Origin: Zunongwangia profunda SM-A87
Lineage (GTDB): Bacteria > Bacteroidota > Bacteroidia > Flavobacteriales > Flavobacteriaceae
Direction of reading: 5' to 3'
NCBI RefSeq assembly: GCF_000023465.1
Contig: NC_014041.1
Location: 310,001-374,000 of the forward strand
DNA length: 64,000 bases
Below the pieces are notes generated by a model. It made no database searches. It had not been told where the DNA came from and worked only from the letters and a program-made list of their open reading frames with translations. Made by a program: the position numbers and the translations under genes. Positions 1 through 8,751 of this stretch are shown piece by piece (position 1 is the stretch's first letter; each line of letters starts with the position of its first letter).

Positions 1-1946
1 AGCTCCCCGGCGTGAGTTTAGATAAAGATGAAAATGTTCAGTTTCGTGGAAATGCAGATGTGCAGCTAATGATAAACGGTAAACCTACTTTATTAAAAGG
101 CGATGCTTTACGAGAGTATATTAGGTCTTTAAGCGGACAAAATATTGAGAATGTTGAAATTATTGCTCAGCCTTCTGCCCGTTATGACGCTTCTGGAACA
201 GCAGGGATTATCAATATTAATCTGAAACAACCCAAAGCAGCTTCTTTTAGTGGAAATGTATATTCCTCTGTGGGGTATGCAGAATATTTTAAAAACAGAA
301 ATGGATTGAATCTTTACTATAATGATTCCAAATGGAATATCAACCTGGGTGCTAATTATAATAGGAATAATAGTGTTAATCACCGGAATATTACACAAAC
401 CATTCAGTTAGAAGATTCTATAAAAGTACTGGATCAGCAAAACGAATGGTTACCCAAAACCATATCAAAAAACTTTACAGCAGGTATAGAACGCAATTTT
501 TCGAAAAATCATAAAATAAGCACTGCTTTTAATTATGCTAATTCACATTCCGGTGAACTTACTCTTGGAACTACTAATGAATATGGGAACGATAATTTGT
601 ACCGACAGGTAAAGCTTCGAAAAGAGATCGAAGAACCAACCAAAAATACGAGCGGGAATTTGTTTTATAATTATATCTCTGATAGTTTGGACACGCAGTT
701 GGATGTCCAGTTAAATTATGCTGATTACGAAAAAAGCCAAGAAGGACTTTTGCAAAATACGTATCCTATAAATCCCACTCCTCAAAATGAATTTTTATTG
801 GATATTTTTGAAGAAATCCATTATAAATTATTTACAGCCCAGGCAGATGGTCAACATCGCTTTTCGAAACAATTAAAATTGGAAAGTGGTGCGAAACTCT
901 CTAGAATCAAGATGAATTATAGCAGTGATTATGCCGCAAACGATAGCTCTCAATTATTTATACCAGAGGATTTGCTTACCAATAACTTTACCTATAAAGA
1001 ACAGCTGTTTTCTGCTTATATACAGGGAAGTTATCAATTGGGGAAATGGAATGTGCTGACAGGAATCCGTGCAGAATACATAGATTATTCTGGTTTTTCT
1101 GAACAATTAAATCAAACAAATAGCAATAATTATATTGCCTGGTTTCCTTCGATGTCTATTAATTATGAAAAAGAAAACCATCAATACAGGTTAAGCTATA
1201 GCCGGCGAATAGGGAGACCAAATTATTTAGATTTAAACCCCTATTATCAATATCTGGATCCTTACACCTTAGAAATCGGAAACCCCGCATTGCAACCACA
1301 GTTTTATCATAGCTTTGAATTTAATTATATTTATAAAAATGCAATGAGTGCCAGCTTATATGGTAATTTCTATAATGATCAACTCACGTCAGTAATCGAT
1401 TATCGGGATAACGAAAATTATAACCTGTTATTTACGGCTAATGGGGCAACAGGTAACCGCCTGGGTATTTCTTTAAACCTCCCTTTTGAACCTGTGGATT
1501 GGTGGAATTTTCAGTTTAGCTTTGATGGCTATCATACAAGGGAAGAGTCCAAAATTGTCAATTTTAGTTACGATCGTTCTGGTTTTGGATATAGTATGGA
1601 AATGTACCATAACCTTACCTTAAAAGATAATTGGACGCTTAATGCATCTGGTTTTTATAGCGGAAGGTCTCAAAGTGGGAATAGTGTAATGAATCCTCTC
1701 TATGATATTAGTGTTAACGTGAAAAAAATGTTATTAGATGATAAGTTGAAGTTAGAATTAGGCTGTCAGAATATCTTAAAAAAATCAATGTGGAATTCTG
1801 TTATCCAACAAGATAACGTGACAACACATTGGATAAATCGTTGGGAAACCCGTAAGTTTGTATTTGGTGCTACTTACAATTTTGGAAAAGGAACATCTAA
1901 AAAAGTGAAACCTACCTCACTTCAGGAAGAAAGCAGTAGGATGTAA
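1..1946 (+). CDS. Outer-membrane beta-barrel receptor, 5' end missing
   Basis: This is the C-terminal part of a TonB-receptor-like outer-membrane protein. The open frame runs in from the window edge (codons begin at base 3, reading L-P-G-V-S-L), so the GTG at 12 is not a real start. The first visible residues resemble the end of a plug domain: an RGN motif, an INGKP-like segment and a SARYDASGTAGIINI segment that is typical of flavobacterial barrels of the OMP_b-brl family. The remaining roughly 550 residues are rich in alternating aromatic/polar beta-strands (YNRNNS, FNYIYKN, FSFDGYHT), as expected for a 22-strand barrel. The signal peptide and carboxypeptidase-regulatory domain would lie upstream. 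The substrate cannot be told. No SusD partner follows, so this is probably not a polysaccharide locus. Confidence 0.85.
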   Translation, partial: LPGVSLDKDENVQFRGNADVQLMINGKPTLLKGDALREYIRSLSGQNIENVEIIAQPSARYDASGTAGIININLKQPKAASFSGNVYSSVGYAEYFKNRNGLNLYYNDSKWNINLGANYNRNNSVNHRNITQTIQLEDSIKVLDQQNEWLPKTISKNFTAGIERNFSKNHKISTAFNYANSHSGELTLGTTNEYGNDNLYRQVKLRKEIEEPTKNTSGNLFYNYISDSLDTQLDVQLNYADYEKSQEGLLQNTYPINPTPQNEFLLDIFEEIHYKLFTAQADGQHRFSKQLKLESGAKLSRIKMNYSSDYAANDSSQLFIPEDLLTNNFTYKEQLFSAYIQGSYQLGKWNVLTGIRAEYIDYSGFSEQLNQTNSNNYIAWFPSMSINYEKENHQYRLSYSRRIGRPNYLDLNPYYQYLDPYTLEIGNPALQPQFYHSFEFNYIYKNAMSASLYGNFYNDQLTSVIDYRDNENYNLLFTANGATGNRLGISLNLPFEPVDWWNFQFSFDGYHTREESKIVNFSYDRSGFGYSMEMYHNLTLKDNWTLNASGFYSGRSQSGNSVMNPLYDISVNVKKMLLDDKLKLELGCQNILKKSMWNSVIQQDNVTTHWINRWETRKFVFGATYNFGKGTSKKVKPTSLQEESSRM

Positions 1947-2028
1947 ATTTTTGTTACAGCGATTTCAATCCATTTCAGGTTTCTATAAAATCGAGGATAA
2001 GGAGGTTAATAATGCAAATGCTAAAAAT

Positions 2029-2084
2029 CAATACGTAAAGAAAACAAAGTAGCCTTAAGACTACTTTGTTTTCTTTACGTATTG
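2029..2084. terminator. 24-bp perfect inverted repeat, likely bidirectional terminator
   Basis: Bases 2029-2052 are the exact reverse complement of 2061-2084, separated by 8 bases. The right arm is also the last seven codons plus stop of the minus-strand phnA-like gene. It lies between two convergent genes, which fits a terminator serving both. The stem has an A-rich 5' side and a T-rich 3' side in both directions. The arm is unusually long and perfect. Confidence 0.6.
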
Positions 2085-2645
2085 GGTGAGAATTACAATT
2101 TGTTGGCCTTCTACACGGCCTTCAATTTGTTCCGCATTATCCCAAACCACAGAAATGCGATGTACGGGCGTTCCTCTTTTTGCGGTGAAATTAGCCCCTT
2201 TTACATCTAAATCTTTAATAAGTACTACAGAATCACCATCTGCAAGAATATTGCCGTTACTGTCTTTGTGAATGATTTTTTCTGATTCATCCTGAGTATC
2301 TTCCGTAGCTTTTGCCCATGCTAAAGCATCTTCATCCAGGTACATCATTTCCAGTAAATCCTGCGGCCAGCCTACAGCCCGTAATCTGTTTAGCATTCTC
2401 CAGGCTACAATTTGCACCGGTAAATGTTCATTCCACATACTGTCATTTAAACAACGCCAGTGGTTAGGTTCTACTTTTTCAGGATCTTCGATTTGCGCTA
2501 CACAGGTTTCGCATGCTAAAATAGAATCTTCTAAGGTGCCTTCTGAAGTTGGCGGTACCTGATAAATTTGCAAGTCGTGCTCGTAACCACATAATTCACA
2601 TTTGTGACCACTACGGTCTACTAATTTTTTTTCAAGTACGCTCAT
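2061..2645 (-). CDS. PhnA-like zinc-ribbon protein (YjdM family)
   Basis: A 194-residue protein of the PhnA/YjdM family. The N-terminal part has paired cysteines (C-E-L-C near residue 16 and C-E-T-C near residue 45) that form a zinc-ribbon. The C-terminal part has the PhnA domain signature: DSNGNILADGDSV, then a KDLDVKG segment and a beta-rich end. The E. coli homologue sits near phosphonate genes, but the family is not established as a phosphonate enzyme, and no phosphonate genes are seen here. Its true role is unknown. The ATG at 2645 is preceded by a good -7 promoter match at 2662-2669. It appears monocistronic and convergent with the upstream barrel gene. Confidence 0.85.
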   Translation of the reverse strand: MSVLEKKLVDRSGHKCELCGYEHDLQIYQVPPTSEGTLEDSILACETCVAQIEDPEKVEPNHWRCLNDSMWNEHLPVQIVAWRMLNRLRAVGWPQDLLEMMYLDEDALAWAKATEDTQDESEKIIHKDSNGNILADGDSVVLIKDLDVKGANFTAKRGTPVHRISVVWDNAEQIEGRVEGQQIVILTQYVKKTK

Positions 2646-2661
2646 TTTCTAAAAATTTTTG

Positions 2662-2669
2662 CAAAAATA
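2662..2669 (-). promoter_or_regulatory. -7 promoter element for phnA-like gene
   Basis: The minus strand reads TATTTTTG, matching the Bacteroidota -7 consensus TAnnTTTG, 16 bases before the ATG. No clear -33 TTTG was found at the usual spacing. Confidence 0.45.
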
Positions 2670-2772
2670 CATTTTATTTCCGCTTGTAAGCTAGAATACT
2701 AAATTTTTGACATTTTGAATAAATTTAGATATTGAAAACATATTTAAAATTAGAGGGGAATACCATCAATTT

Positions 2773-3996
2773 TTAAAGCTGATTCTTTTCGTTAAACTCA
2801 AGGATTTGATTGATCCAGTTTGAGGTGTTTTGTAGGTATAGCTCTGGTGTGATGCCTTTCTTTTCGTATTGGTTTAATTTACCATTTTTATGTTTGGTTG
2901 AAAAATTAACGCTGAATTCTGGGCATTTTGTTTTTGCTGAAAAAGACTGGTTTCCGTAGCCATATGCTAACATTCCACGTGAATTTTCACCGGCAATAAT
3001 AGTCCGGCGATCTTTTTTTAGTTGAAGAGCCGTGAGTTCAGCAGCACTTGCTGTTTGAAAATTAATGAGTACAAAAACCTGTTTAATATGCTTGTTTTTC
3101 TTAAGCCATTTAAAAAGGGGGGCGGCTTGTTTAGTTGCGCCGCCGCCGTTATTTCTTAAATCTACAATCAGATTTTCTTTACGGAGGTTTTTAAGGTTTT
3201 TTTCATAAAAGGCTTCGGCTTCTTTCATCAAATTTCGGGTTCTGCTCAATGTTTTGATACCGATGTAATCAAAGTTCTTATTCACAGATTTATAATTGAA
3301 ATTTTGCTCGTGATTGATTTGGAAAAAGTATCGGTTCGCTTTATTCCAAAATGTTCTCTGGATTCTCCCATCATTGATTGTGATATTGTTTTGGTAAGAA
3401 AGAACGCCGTTAGGGTAAAACTCAAATAATTCTAAATGCCCCTCTTTAGTTTTTTGAATTTTCAGCCTTATTTTTCCTTTTTCCCAACCCTCTGAGGCTG
3501 ATTTTAGCGTGATCCCATACCATAAACTGTCCGTTTCTTTTTTTACGAATATCTGGTCTCTTCCTGCATAGTAAATGCCAGAGATTTTATCTTTCACTTT
3601 TGTAGTATCTATAGGTTTTTGGTAGGTAGGAATATGCTCTGCAACGGTTTCAGGAATTTTATAAATCTGATTATGGCGATCGTTAATAAACGTGATATAT
3701 TTTTGCAGATAACCTGCGCAAAAAAAGCTGCGTAAGTTGTCTTTTTTGATTTGGAGAACAATTTTATCTTTCCATTGTTGAAATTCTTGTTCCCGATCTT
3801 CTTTTTTAATCTGAACTTTATAGCTTTTTGAATGCTGGATTAGTGACGAAGCATCATCTAAAACTGTAAGGCAGTCACAAGCTGAAGTTTGCCCTAAAGC
3901 GGAATAAGTTCCGAAGAAAATAAATGTAAAAATCAGTAATTTTTGGTATGTTTTTTTTGAATTGAGCTTCTTTAAGGAGGTCTGAGAAATAGTCAT
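2773..3996 (-). CDS. Secreted S41-family peptidase-like protein
   Basis: A 407-residue protein with a hydrophobic export segment at about residues 19-36 (LLIFTFIFFGTYSALGQ) and a following Cys-rich start (SACDC). The C-terminal third looks like a tail-specific (S41/CtpA) protease core: VDLRNNGGG near residue 275, then VLINFQTASAAELTALQLK, where the Ser of T-A-S-A-A-E is at the family's catalytic serine position, followed by a substrate-groove region ending in KKGITPE. No PDZ domain is apparent. Expected location is the periplasm or outer membrane, acting on unknown protein substrates. It stands alone, with AT-rich spacers on both sides. Family assignment is good; proteolytic activity is inferred. 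Confidence 0.75.
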   Translation of the reverse strand: MTISQTSLKKLNSKKTYQKLLIFTFIFFGTYSALGQTSACDCLTVLDDASSLIQHSKSYKVQIKKEDREQEFQQWKDKIVLQIKKDNLRSFFCAGYLQKYITFINDRHNQIYKIPETVAEHIPTYQKPIDTTKVKDKISGIYYAGRDQIFVKKETDSLWYGITLKSASEGWEKGKIRLKIQKTKEGHLELFEFYPNGVLSYQNNITINDGRIQRTFWNKANRYFFQINHEQNFNYKSVNKNFDYIGIKTLSRTRNLMKEAEAFYEKNLKNLRKENLIVDLRNNGGGATKQAAPLFKWLKKNKHIKQVFVLINFQTASAAELTALQLKKDRRTIIAGENSRGMLAYGYGNQSFSAKTKCPEFSVNFSTKHKNGKLNQYEKKGITPELYLQNTSNWINQILEFNEKNQL

Positions 3997-4327
3997 AATT
4001 TGCGTACTAAAAAGTATTTTTAAAATTAGCTATTATTAAGTTTTATTTTGCTTGAATAAATTGAAGTCTTGATTTTGCATGATAAAACATGGCTTTTAGC
4101 AAATAAATCTTAAAAAGGCTTGAGCACAAATACGCTGCAATAAAGAATTTTGTGGTAAGCTCGGGAGATCTTAGTCAATTATAGTTTATAGGCATTTTGA
4201 TAATTATAGCGATCTGGGTATTATTTTATGGTCCTGGGAATATATTTTAGTTTAGTCTTAAAACAATGATAACTTCAATAGTGGTCTGCCATAATTTTTT
4301 TAATTTGGAGCTTTAAAAAAATCAGTA
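3997..4327. other. Intergenic spacer, no gene seen
   Basis: About 330 AT-rich bases between divergent genes. Presumably it holds the promoters of the S41-like gene and the YkvA-like gene. No convincing ORF, RNA gene or TAnnTTTG element was found. Confidence 0.4.
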
Positions 4328-4720
4328 ATGAGCATTTTCAGTAAAGATACCATCGAAGAAGAGCATAAAAAGAAACAGGCAGATTTTCAGGAAGAAGATG
4401 TAGAAACGGTTCTGGACGAAGAGGAAAAAATAAAGTCAAAATTTGAGAGTAAAAATGCTTTAAGACGATATTTTGACGATGCCCAGTTGTTATTTAATTT
4501 GGTAAGGGATTATGCGAGCGGGGAGTATCGTGACATTCCGTTTAATATTGTCGCTGCAGTAGGTGCAGCATTATTGTATGTGCTGTCACCAATCGATTTA
4601 ATCCCAGATTTTATTCCGGTGATAGGCTATTTGGATGATGCAGCGGTAATCGCCTTCTGTTTAAGTTTGATTGAAAGAGATCTTGCCGCTTATAAAGTCT
4701 GGAAAAATTCAAAATCTTAG
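4328..4720 (+). CDS. YkvA/DUF1232 family small membrane protein
   Basis: A 130-residue protein. The N-terminal 45 residues are strongly charged (EEEHKKKQADFQEEDVE). A YkvA-like DUF1232 domain follows, with its hallmark AALLYVLSPIDLIPDFIPVIGYLDDAAVI at about residues 79-108: the S-P-x-D-L-I-P-D-x-x-P-x-x-G-x-x-D-D pattern is intact. This segment is hydrophobic enough to be membrane-associated. Family function is not established; homologues are widespread. It is a single gene, followed by a hairpin terminator at 4746-4770 and convergent with the desaturase. Confidence 0.85.
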   Translation: MSIFSKDTIEEEHKKKQADFQEEDVETVLDEEEKIKSKFESKNALRRYFDDAQLLFNLVRDYASGEYRDIPFNIVAAVGAALLYVLSPIDLIPDFIPVIGYLDDAAVIAFCLSLIERDLAAYKVWKNSKS

Positions 4721-4743
4721 TATAGACCACAATGATCAAAAAA

Positions 4744-4780
4744 TGAAAGTCCGCTATTATAGCGGACTTTATTATGTTTT
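4744..4780. terminator. Hairpin terminator between convergent genes
   Basis: A 10-bp perfect stem (4746-4755 with 4761-4770) with loop ATTAT and A/T flanks lies between the YkvA-like gene and the minus-strand desaturase. It could end transcripts from either side. Confidence 0.6.
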
Positions 4781-4794
4781 GCTTTCTTCGCGAA

Positions 4795-5799
4795 TTAAAT
4801 GATTCCGTTTGGTTCTACCCATTTAAATTGATATTGATCTTGCGGGATAGCAATACGGTCTGCAATTCTTGTCATTCTATCCGGTAATTTCATAAGATAA
4901 TCACGAGCTTTTTCAGCCTCATCGGTAAGAGCTCTCATCTTATCGATCTCCCAGTATTCGTTTAATTTCTTAAGAATTTCGATATAATCGTAAGTAGTAT
5001 AAACACCTAGGCGCTGTGCTGCATTCGAGAAGTTCTCGAAAGCCTGTGCAATACCTTCGCCACTTTCCCTTAAAAACTGCGCCGGCATAACAATCTTCTT
5101 TTTCATCATATCGTGAAATGCCAACATCATTTCGCTAGGATCGTGCTCAAAAATTGTTTTTACGAATTCGCGATACGCCATATAGTGACGCATCTCATCT
5201 CCTGCGATGATATTACACATTTTACCCAGCATCTTATTTCCTTTTTTCTTGGCCAATTGTCCCACTCTTTTATGAGAAATATTGGTAGCAAGTTCTTGGA
5301 AGCTGGTATACACAAAGTTTTTATAAGGATCTCTTCCGGTACCAATATCAAAACCATCATTAATTAGGTGCTGCGTGGTTTTTTCAATTTCGCGCATATT
5401 TACACGACCCGACAGATAAAGATATTTGTTTAAAGTATCACCGTGACGGTTTTCTTCCCCCGTCCAATGTCTTACCCATTTAGACCATGGGTTTTGTTCA
5501 CCATCAGCACGGCGTTGCTGGTCTACACCTTCTACATCCATAAGCCAGCTTTCGTAAGTTGGTAGGGCTTCTTCAGTAACCATGTCTGCAACCAGAACCA
5601 CCCAAAAATCATAACCTAATTCTTTCGCTTCTTCACGAATTTGTTTTACGTGCTCCATTCCTTCTTCTCCCTGAAGATTCGGCAAAAGATCTGTAGGTTG
5701 CCAAATATTATCAACCGGAATTAGATATTTGTCAATAAAACCATCTACTTTACTTTCGATAGTTTTCATCACTTCAAGTCTTATGTTTTCTAGGGCCAT
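4795..5799 (-). CDS. Acyl-ACP desaturase, soluble di-iron type
   Basis: A 334-residue soluble desaturase related to plant stearoyl-ACP delta-9 desaturases, which insert a double bond in acyl chains on acyl carrier protein with O2 and ferredoxin. Di-iron ligand motifs are visible: E-E-N-R-H at residues 115-119 and D-E-M-R-H at 201-205, with further helical carboxylates at Glu76 and Glu169. The length is close to the family norm. No transmembrane segment is seen, which fits a cytosolic enzyme. It likely supplies unsaturated membrane fatty acids. The gene is alone, with no operon partner, and convergent with the YkvA-like gene. Confidence 0.9.
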   Translation of the reverse strand: MALENIRLEVMKTIESKVDGFIDKYLIPVDNIWQPTDLLPNLQGEEGMEHVKQIREEAKELGYDFWVVLVADMVTEEALPTYESWLMDVEGVDQQRRADGEQNPWSKWVRHWTGEENRHGDTLNKYLYLSGRVNMREIEKTTQHLINDGFDIGTGRDPYKNFVYTSFQELATNISHKRVGQLAKKKGNKMLGKMCNIIAGDEMRHYMAYREFVKTIFEHDPSEMMLAFHDMMKKKIVMPAQFLRESGEGIAQAFENFSNAAQRLGVYTTYDYIEILKKLNEYWEIDKMRALTDEAEKARDYLMKLPDRMTRIADRIAIPQDQYQFKWVEPNGII

Positions 5800-5964
5800 T
5801 ATTTTTGTATGTTACTGTAAATTAAGAAAATTATTTCTCTTTACAGAGTTGTTAGCAATATAAAATGCAATAACCATGCAAGTAATTTAATTACAAACAC
5901 GGGGTTTGCAAATTAAAGGGAAATACATTGAATTACAAAGTTCTAAATGTTTTAGGCTAATAGT

Positions 5965-6696
5965 TTAATTTCTACCGTCCTCATTAGGGTATAAGGTATA
6001 CACGGGGTCACTTTGCCAAACTTCTTTTGTATTGATATCGAGGGCAGAAATACTTCCTTTAAACGCTGCGCCGGTATCTATGTTCCAGATGCTTGCTTTG
6101 TTCACGGGTAAAGATTCACCAATTCTTGTTACCGGAGTATGACCAATAAAGATTTCATCAAAAATTTGAAGTCGTTTTGGATAAAATTCGCTGGTTTTTT
6201 CAATGTTAGGATCTAAAGAGATTGCCATTTCCCATAACGTACGATCCCAGTAAAATCCAGTGTCGTAATATTCATTTTCCGGTCCATGTAAGTTGGTAAA
6301 TCCGGCATGAACAAATAATCGATTTTGGTCGTCTATATAATAATTCTGCATTGCTGAAAAAAATAGCAGGTGCTGTTGAATTTCTTTAGAAGATAATTTT
6401 GCGTAGCCATCAATACTACTTTGTCCGCCATGGATAACCCATCGATCAGTAATAGCACCACTTTTTAAATATTGATGAGTAAGATCATCATGATTTCCTC
6501 TTATAAAAATGCAATCAAAATCTTTAGCTAATTCGATAAGATAAGATACCACGTTGGCAGAATCACTCCAGCCATCAACATAATCACCTAGGAAAATAAT
6601 TGTGTCTTCTGTAGTAACTTTAACTTTATCGTGTAATAGTTGTTTTAATGCTTTTAATCCTCCGTGTATATCGCCAATGCTTAGCGTTCTACCCAT
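5965..6696 (-). CDS. Metallophosphoesterase of PP2A-like type
   Basis: A 243-residue calcineurin-like phosphatase with the three di-metal motifs in order: GDIHG (8-12), GDYVDGW (37-43) and RGNHDD (66-71). Downstream metal-binding histidines lie in VHAG (His130) and IGHTP (near 187). The size and motif form resemble bacterial Ser/Thr protein phosphatases and symmetrical diadenosine tetraphosphatase relatives, so either protein-phosphate or nucleotide substrates are possible. No signal peptide is visible, so it is probably cytoplasmic. It starts 1 base after the stop of the AlbA-domain gene, and both follow the SDR gene in one minus-strand operon. Confidence 0.85.
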   Translation of the reverse strand: MGRTLSIGDIHGGLKALKQLLHDKVKVTTEDTIIFLGDYVDGWSDSANVVSYLIELAKDFDCIFIRGNHDDLTHQYLKSGAITDRWVIHGGQSSIDGYAKLSSKEIQQHLLFFSAMQNYYIDDQNRLFVHAGFTNLHGPENEYYDTGFYWDRTLWEMAISLDPNIEKTSEFYPKRLQIFDEIFIGHTPVTRIGESLPVNKASIWNIDTGAAFKGSISALDINTKEVWQSDPVYTLYPNEDGRN

Positions 6697-6697
6697 A

Positions 6698-7834
6698 TTA
6701 ACTATATTTTACTTTTCTTAAAATTCGTGTACTTTCTTTATAATAATGGTAGGCCTGGCTACTGTATTTTTTTAGGAAAGGTTTAGCCTCCTCCAGTTTT
6801 TCCATCGCTTCTCCAAAGCCGTTAAGATAACAAAGCAAATAAGTAGATGGTAGGTTTTTAACATCCTTTCGCTGATTTTTAGTAAGTGGCAATAATTTTT
6901 TTAATCGTTCTACCAGCATATTATTGCTATTGTAAATATGATAAAGTGTATTTTTATCGAATAATGGAGGTTGAAAGACCAGCTCACTTTGGATTTCGTA
7001 AGTGGCATTATCTTTAAAATGAATCGTAACCTCTTCTAATGGATAGTATTTATAGCTGTTAGGCAATCCAAGATGCACATATTCCAGAATTTTGAAGCTA
7101 TTCGCATCAGAAGAAATACTTACTTCATCTAAATCTGAATAGAATAATTTTACCTGTTCATTAATTAATGCAATGTCTACACGACTAAAATAAATTTCAC
7201 CTTTGGCATATTTTTTTTTACCTGCCCAACATACCACAAAATATTCCTTAAAAACCTGGTAAGTAGGGTTTAACTTTTTGTGATGCTTTATAAAATCAAA
7301 AACACCATTTAAAGTTAATTCTATATTATTCTGTGCATGTTTTTCGATCGAGGCGACAACCTCAGAATTCTCATCTTCAATTTTAATGTCAAAATCCTTT
7401 GGCATGCTTATGCTACCATCTCTAAGAAAAATAGAACCGCCATAATATTTCCAGATATTTTTCCTTAGTGAACATATTCTACCATTATTTGGTCGAATGG
7501 TTACCAGACCAACAACCAAATTATCGGGAAGATGCGGAAAAGGAATATTTTCGTATATCACTTTTGGCGGATTGCTTAAATATGCGTTAATAAGATTTTG
7601 GATTTTACTATCGTCAAAGAAATCGATACCCACAATGTCATTATCTTCGTCTTTAACCCCAATAACAATATAAGAGTTGTTTTTAGGATTAGAATTTGCC
7701 AGCGCACAAATGTGTTTTAGAAACTTAGCTTTTCCTTCTTTTTCGCCTATATTCAGTTGTAACTTTTTATCATAAAAGCTATTCTCGTCGTTATGCGCTA
7801 AAAGGTTTTTGATAAGAAGCCGTTTGTTAATCAT
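6698..7834 (-). CDS. AlbA_2 (Schlafen-like) ATP-binding domain protein
   Basis: A 378-residue protein with an N-terminal AlbA_2/Schlafen-type domain at about residues 18-130: E-K-E-G-K-A-K-F near 32, ALANS near 45, IVIGVKD near 58, and a strand-turn PPKV segment. The remaining about 240 residues have no recognisable family. The start ATG at 7834 is chosen over an upstream in-frame codon at 7879 because it overlaps the SDR stop by 4 bases (ATGA), a classic coupled start. AlbA_2 proteins are often called putative regulators or nucleic-acid binding proteins, but the function is not settled. It is co-transcribed between the SDR gene and the metallophosphatase. Confidence 0.75.
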   Translation of the reverse strand: MINKRLLIKNLLAHNDENSFYDKKLQLNIGEKEGKAKFLKHICALANSNPKNNSYIVIGVKDEDNDIVGIDFFDDSKIQNLINAYLSNPPKVIYENIPFPHLPDNLVVGLVTIRPNNGRICSLRKNIWKYYGGSIFLRDGSISMPKDFDIKIEDENSEVVASIEKHAQNNIELTLNGVFDFIKHHKKLNPTYQVFKEYFVVCWAGKKKYAKGEIYFSRVDIALINEQVKLFYSDLDEVSISSDANSFKILEYVHLGLPNSYKYYPLEEVTIHFKDNATYEIQSELVFQPPLFDKNTLYHIYNSNNMLVERLKKLLPLTKNQRKDVKNLPSTYLLCYLNGFGEAMEKLEEAKPFLKKYSSQAYHYYKESTRILRKVKYS

Positions 7835-8586
7835 AGTAATTTCCTGTCTACGATAGTGCTGGTAGCCTGTGCGGTACACATCACGATTAAATCGGCAATA
7901 TTTACATGATAAGGTCTTGTAACCACAAATCTAATAATGTCTGCAATGTCTTCTGGCCGTAAAGCTTCAAAACCCTGGTAAACCTTTTCGGCTTTTTCGG
8001 CATCACCCTTAAAACGAACTTCACTAAATTCGGTTTTCACAAGCCCCGGATTGATAGCACCAACCCTAATCCCTTTACCGTTAAGGTCTATTCGCATTCC
8101 TTGATTAAGAGCATCAACGGCATGTTTGCTGGCGCAATAGACATTTCCGTTGGGGTAAACCTCTTTACCGGCGGTAGAACCAATGTTAATAATATGTCCT
8201 GATTTTCTGTCGATCATTCCCGGAATTACTGCTTTGCTAACATAAAGTAAACCTTTTAGGTTTATATCTATCATAGCCTCCCAATCGTCTATAGATCCGT
8301 CTTGTATGGGATCCAGACCATGCGCATTCCCGGCATTATTAATTAGAATATCGATATTTGAGAAATCTGGAGGTAAATTTTCAATCTTTTTAAAAACTTC
8401 CTCTTTATCACGAACATCGAAACTTAAACTTAAAACTTCAGTAATTTTGCGTAATTCTTCTTTAAGTTCGTTTAATCTTCCTTCTCTTCTTCCGCATATA
8501 ATTAAATTAAATCCTTCTTCCGCAAAAATTCTAGCGGTTGCTTTTCCTATTCCACTTGTTGCGCCGGTAATTAGTGCAGTTTTCAT
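7831..8586 (-). CDS. SDR family NAD(P)-dependent oxidoreductase
   Basis: A 251-residue classical short-chain dehydrogenase. Visible motifs are the nucleotide-binding TGATSGIG (7-14), NNAG (83-86), catalytic Ser137, and Y-C-A-S-K with Tyr150 and Lys154. The overall pattern, with a C-terminal PEDIADIIRFVVTRP segment, is closest to the YdfG/serine 3-dehydrogenase (3-hydroxy acid dehydrogenase) group, which oxidises small beta-hydroxy acids, but the substrate is not fixed by sequence. It is the first gene of an operon, its stop overlapping the start of the AlbA-domain gene. It is divergent from the DUF4382 lipoprotein. Confidence 0.85.
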   Translation of the reverse strand: MKTALITGATSGIGKATARIFAEEGFNLIICGRREGRLNELKEELRKITEVLSLSFDVRDKEEVFKKIENLPPDFSNIDILINNAGNAHGLDPIQDGSIDDWEAMIDINLKGLLYVSKAVIPGMIDRKSGHIINIGSTAGKEVYPNGNVYCASKHAVDALNQGMRIDLNGKGIRVGAINPGLVKTEFSEVRFKGDAEKAEKVYQGFEALRPEDIADIIRFVVTRPYHVNIADLIVMCTAQATSTIVDRKLL

Positions 8587-8751
8587 TGTTAATGTTTTTT
8601 TAAGACTAAAGTACTAAAGTATTTGCAAGTAAAGGGCTTAGATGAATTAATAAGCATTTAAATCTTGTTAAAAAGCGTTAATGTGTATAAAGGTTGAAAA
8701 TGATTTTAATTTCACGCCGTTATCTAGGCTGAATAAACCAAATCTATTTTT

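Noticed and set aside
12..14. GTG as the start of the first gene
   Set aside because: The same frame is open to the window edge with plug-domain sequence, so this is an internal codon of a truncated gene.
5113..5367. 84-codon plus-strand ORF
   Set aside because: Antisense to the desaturase core; no independent evidence.
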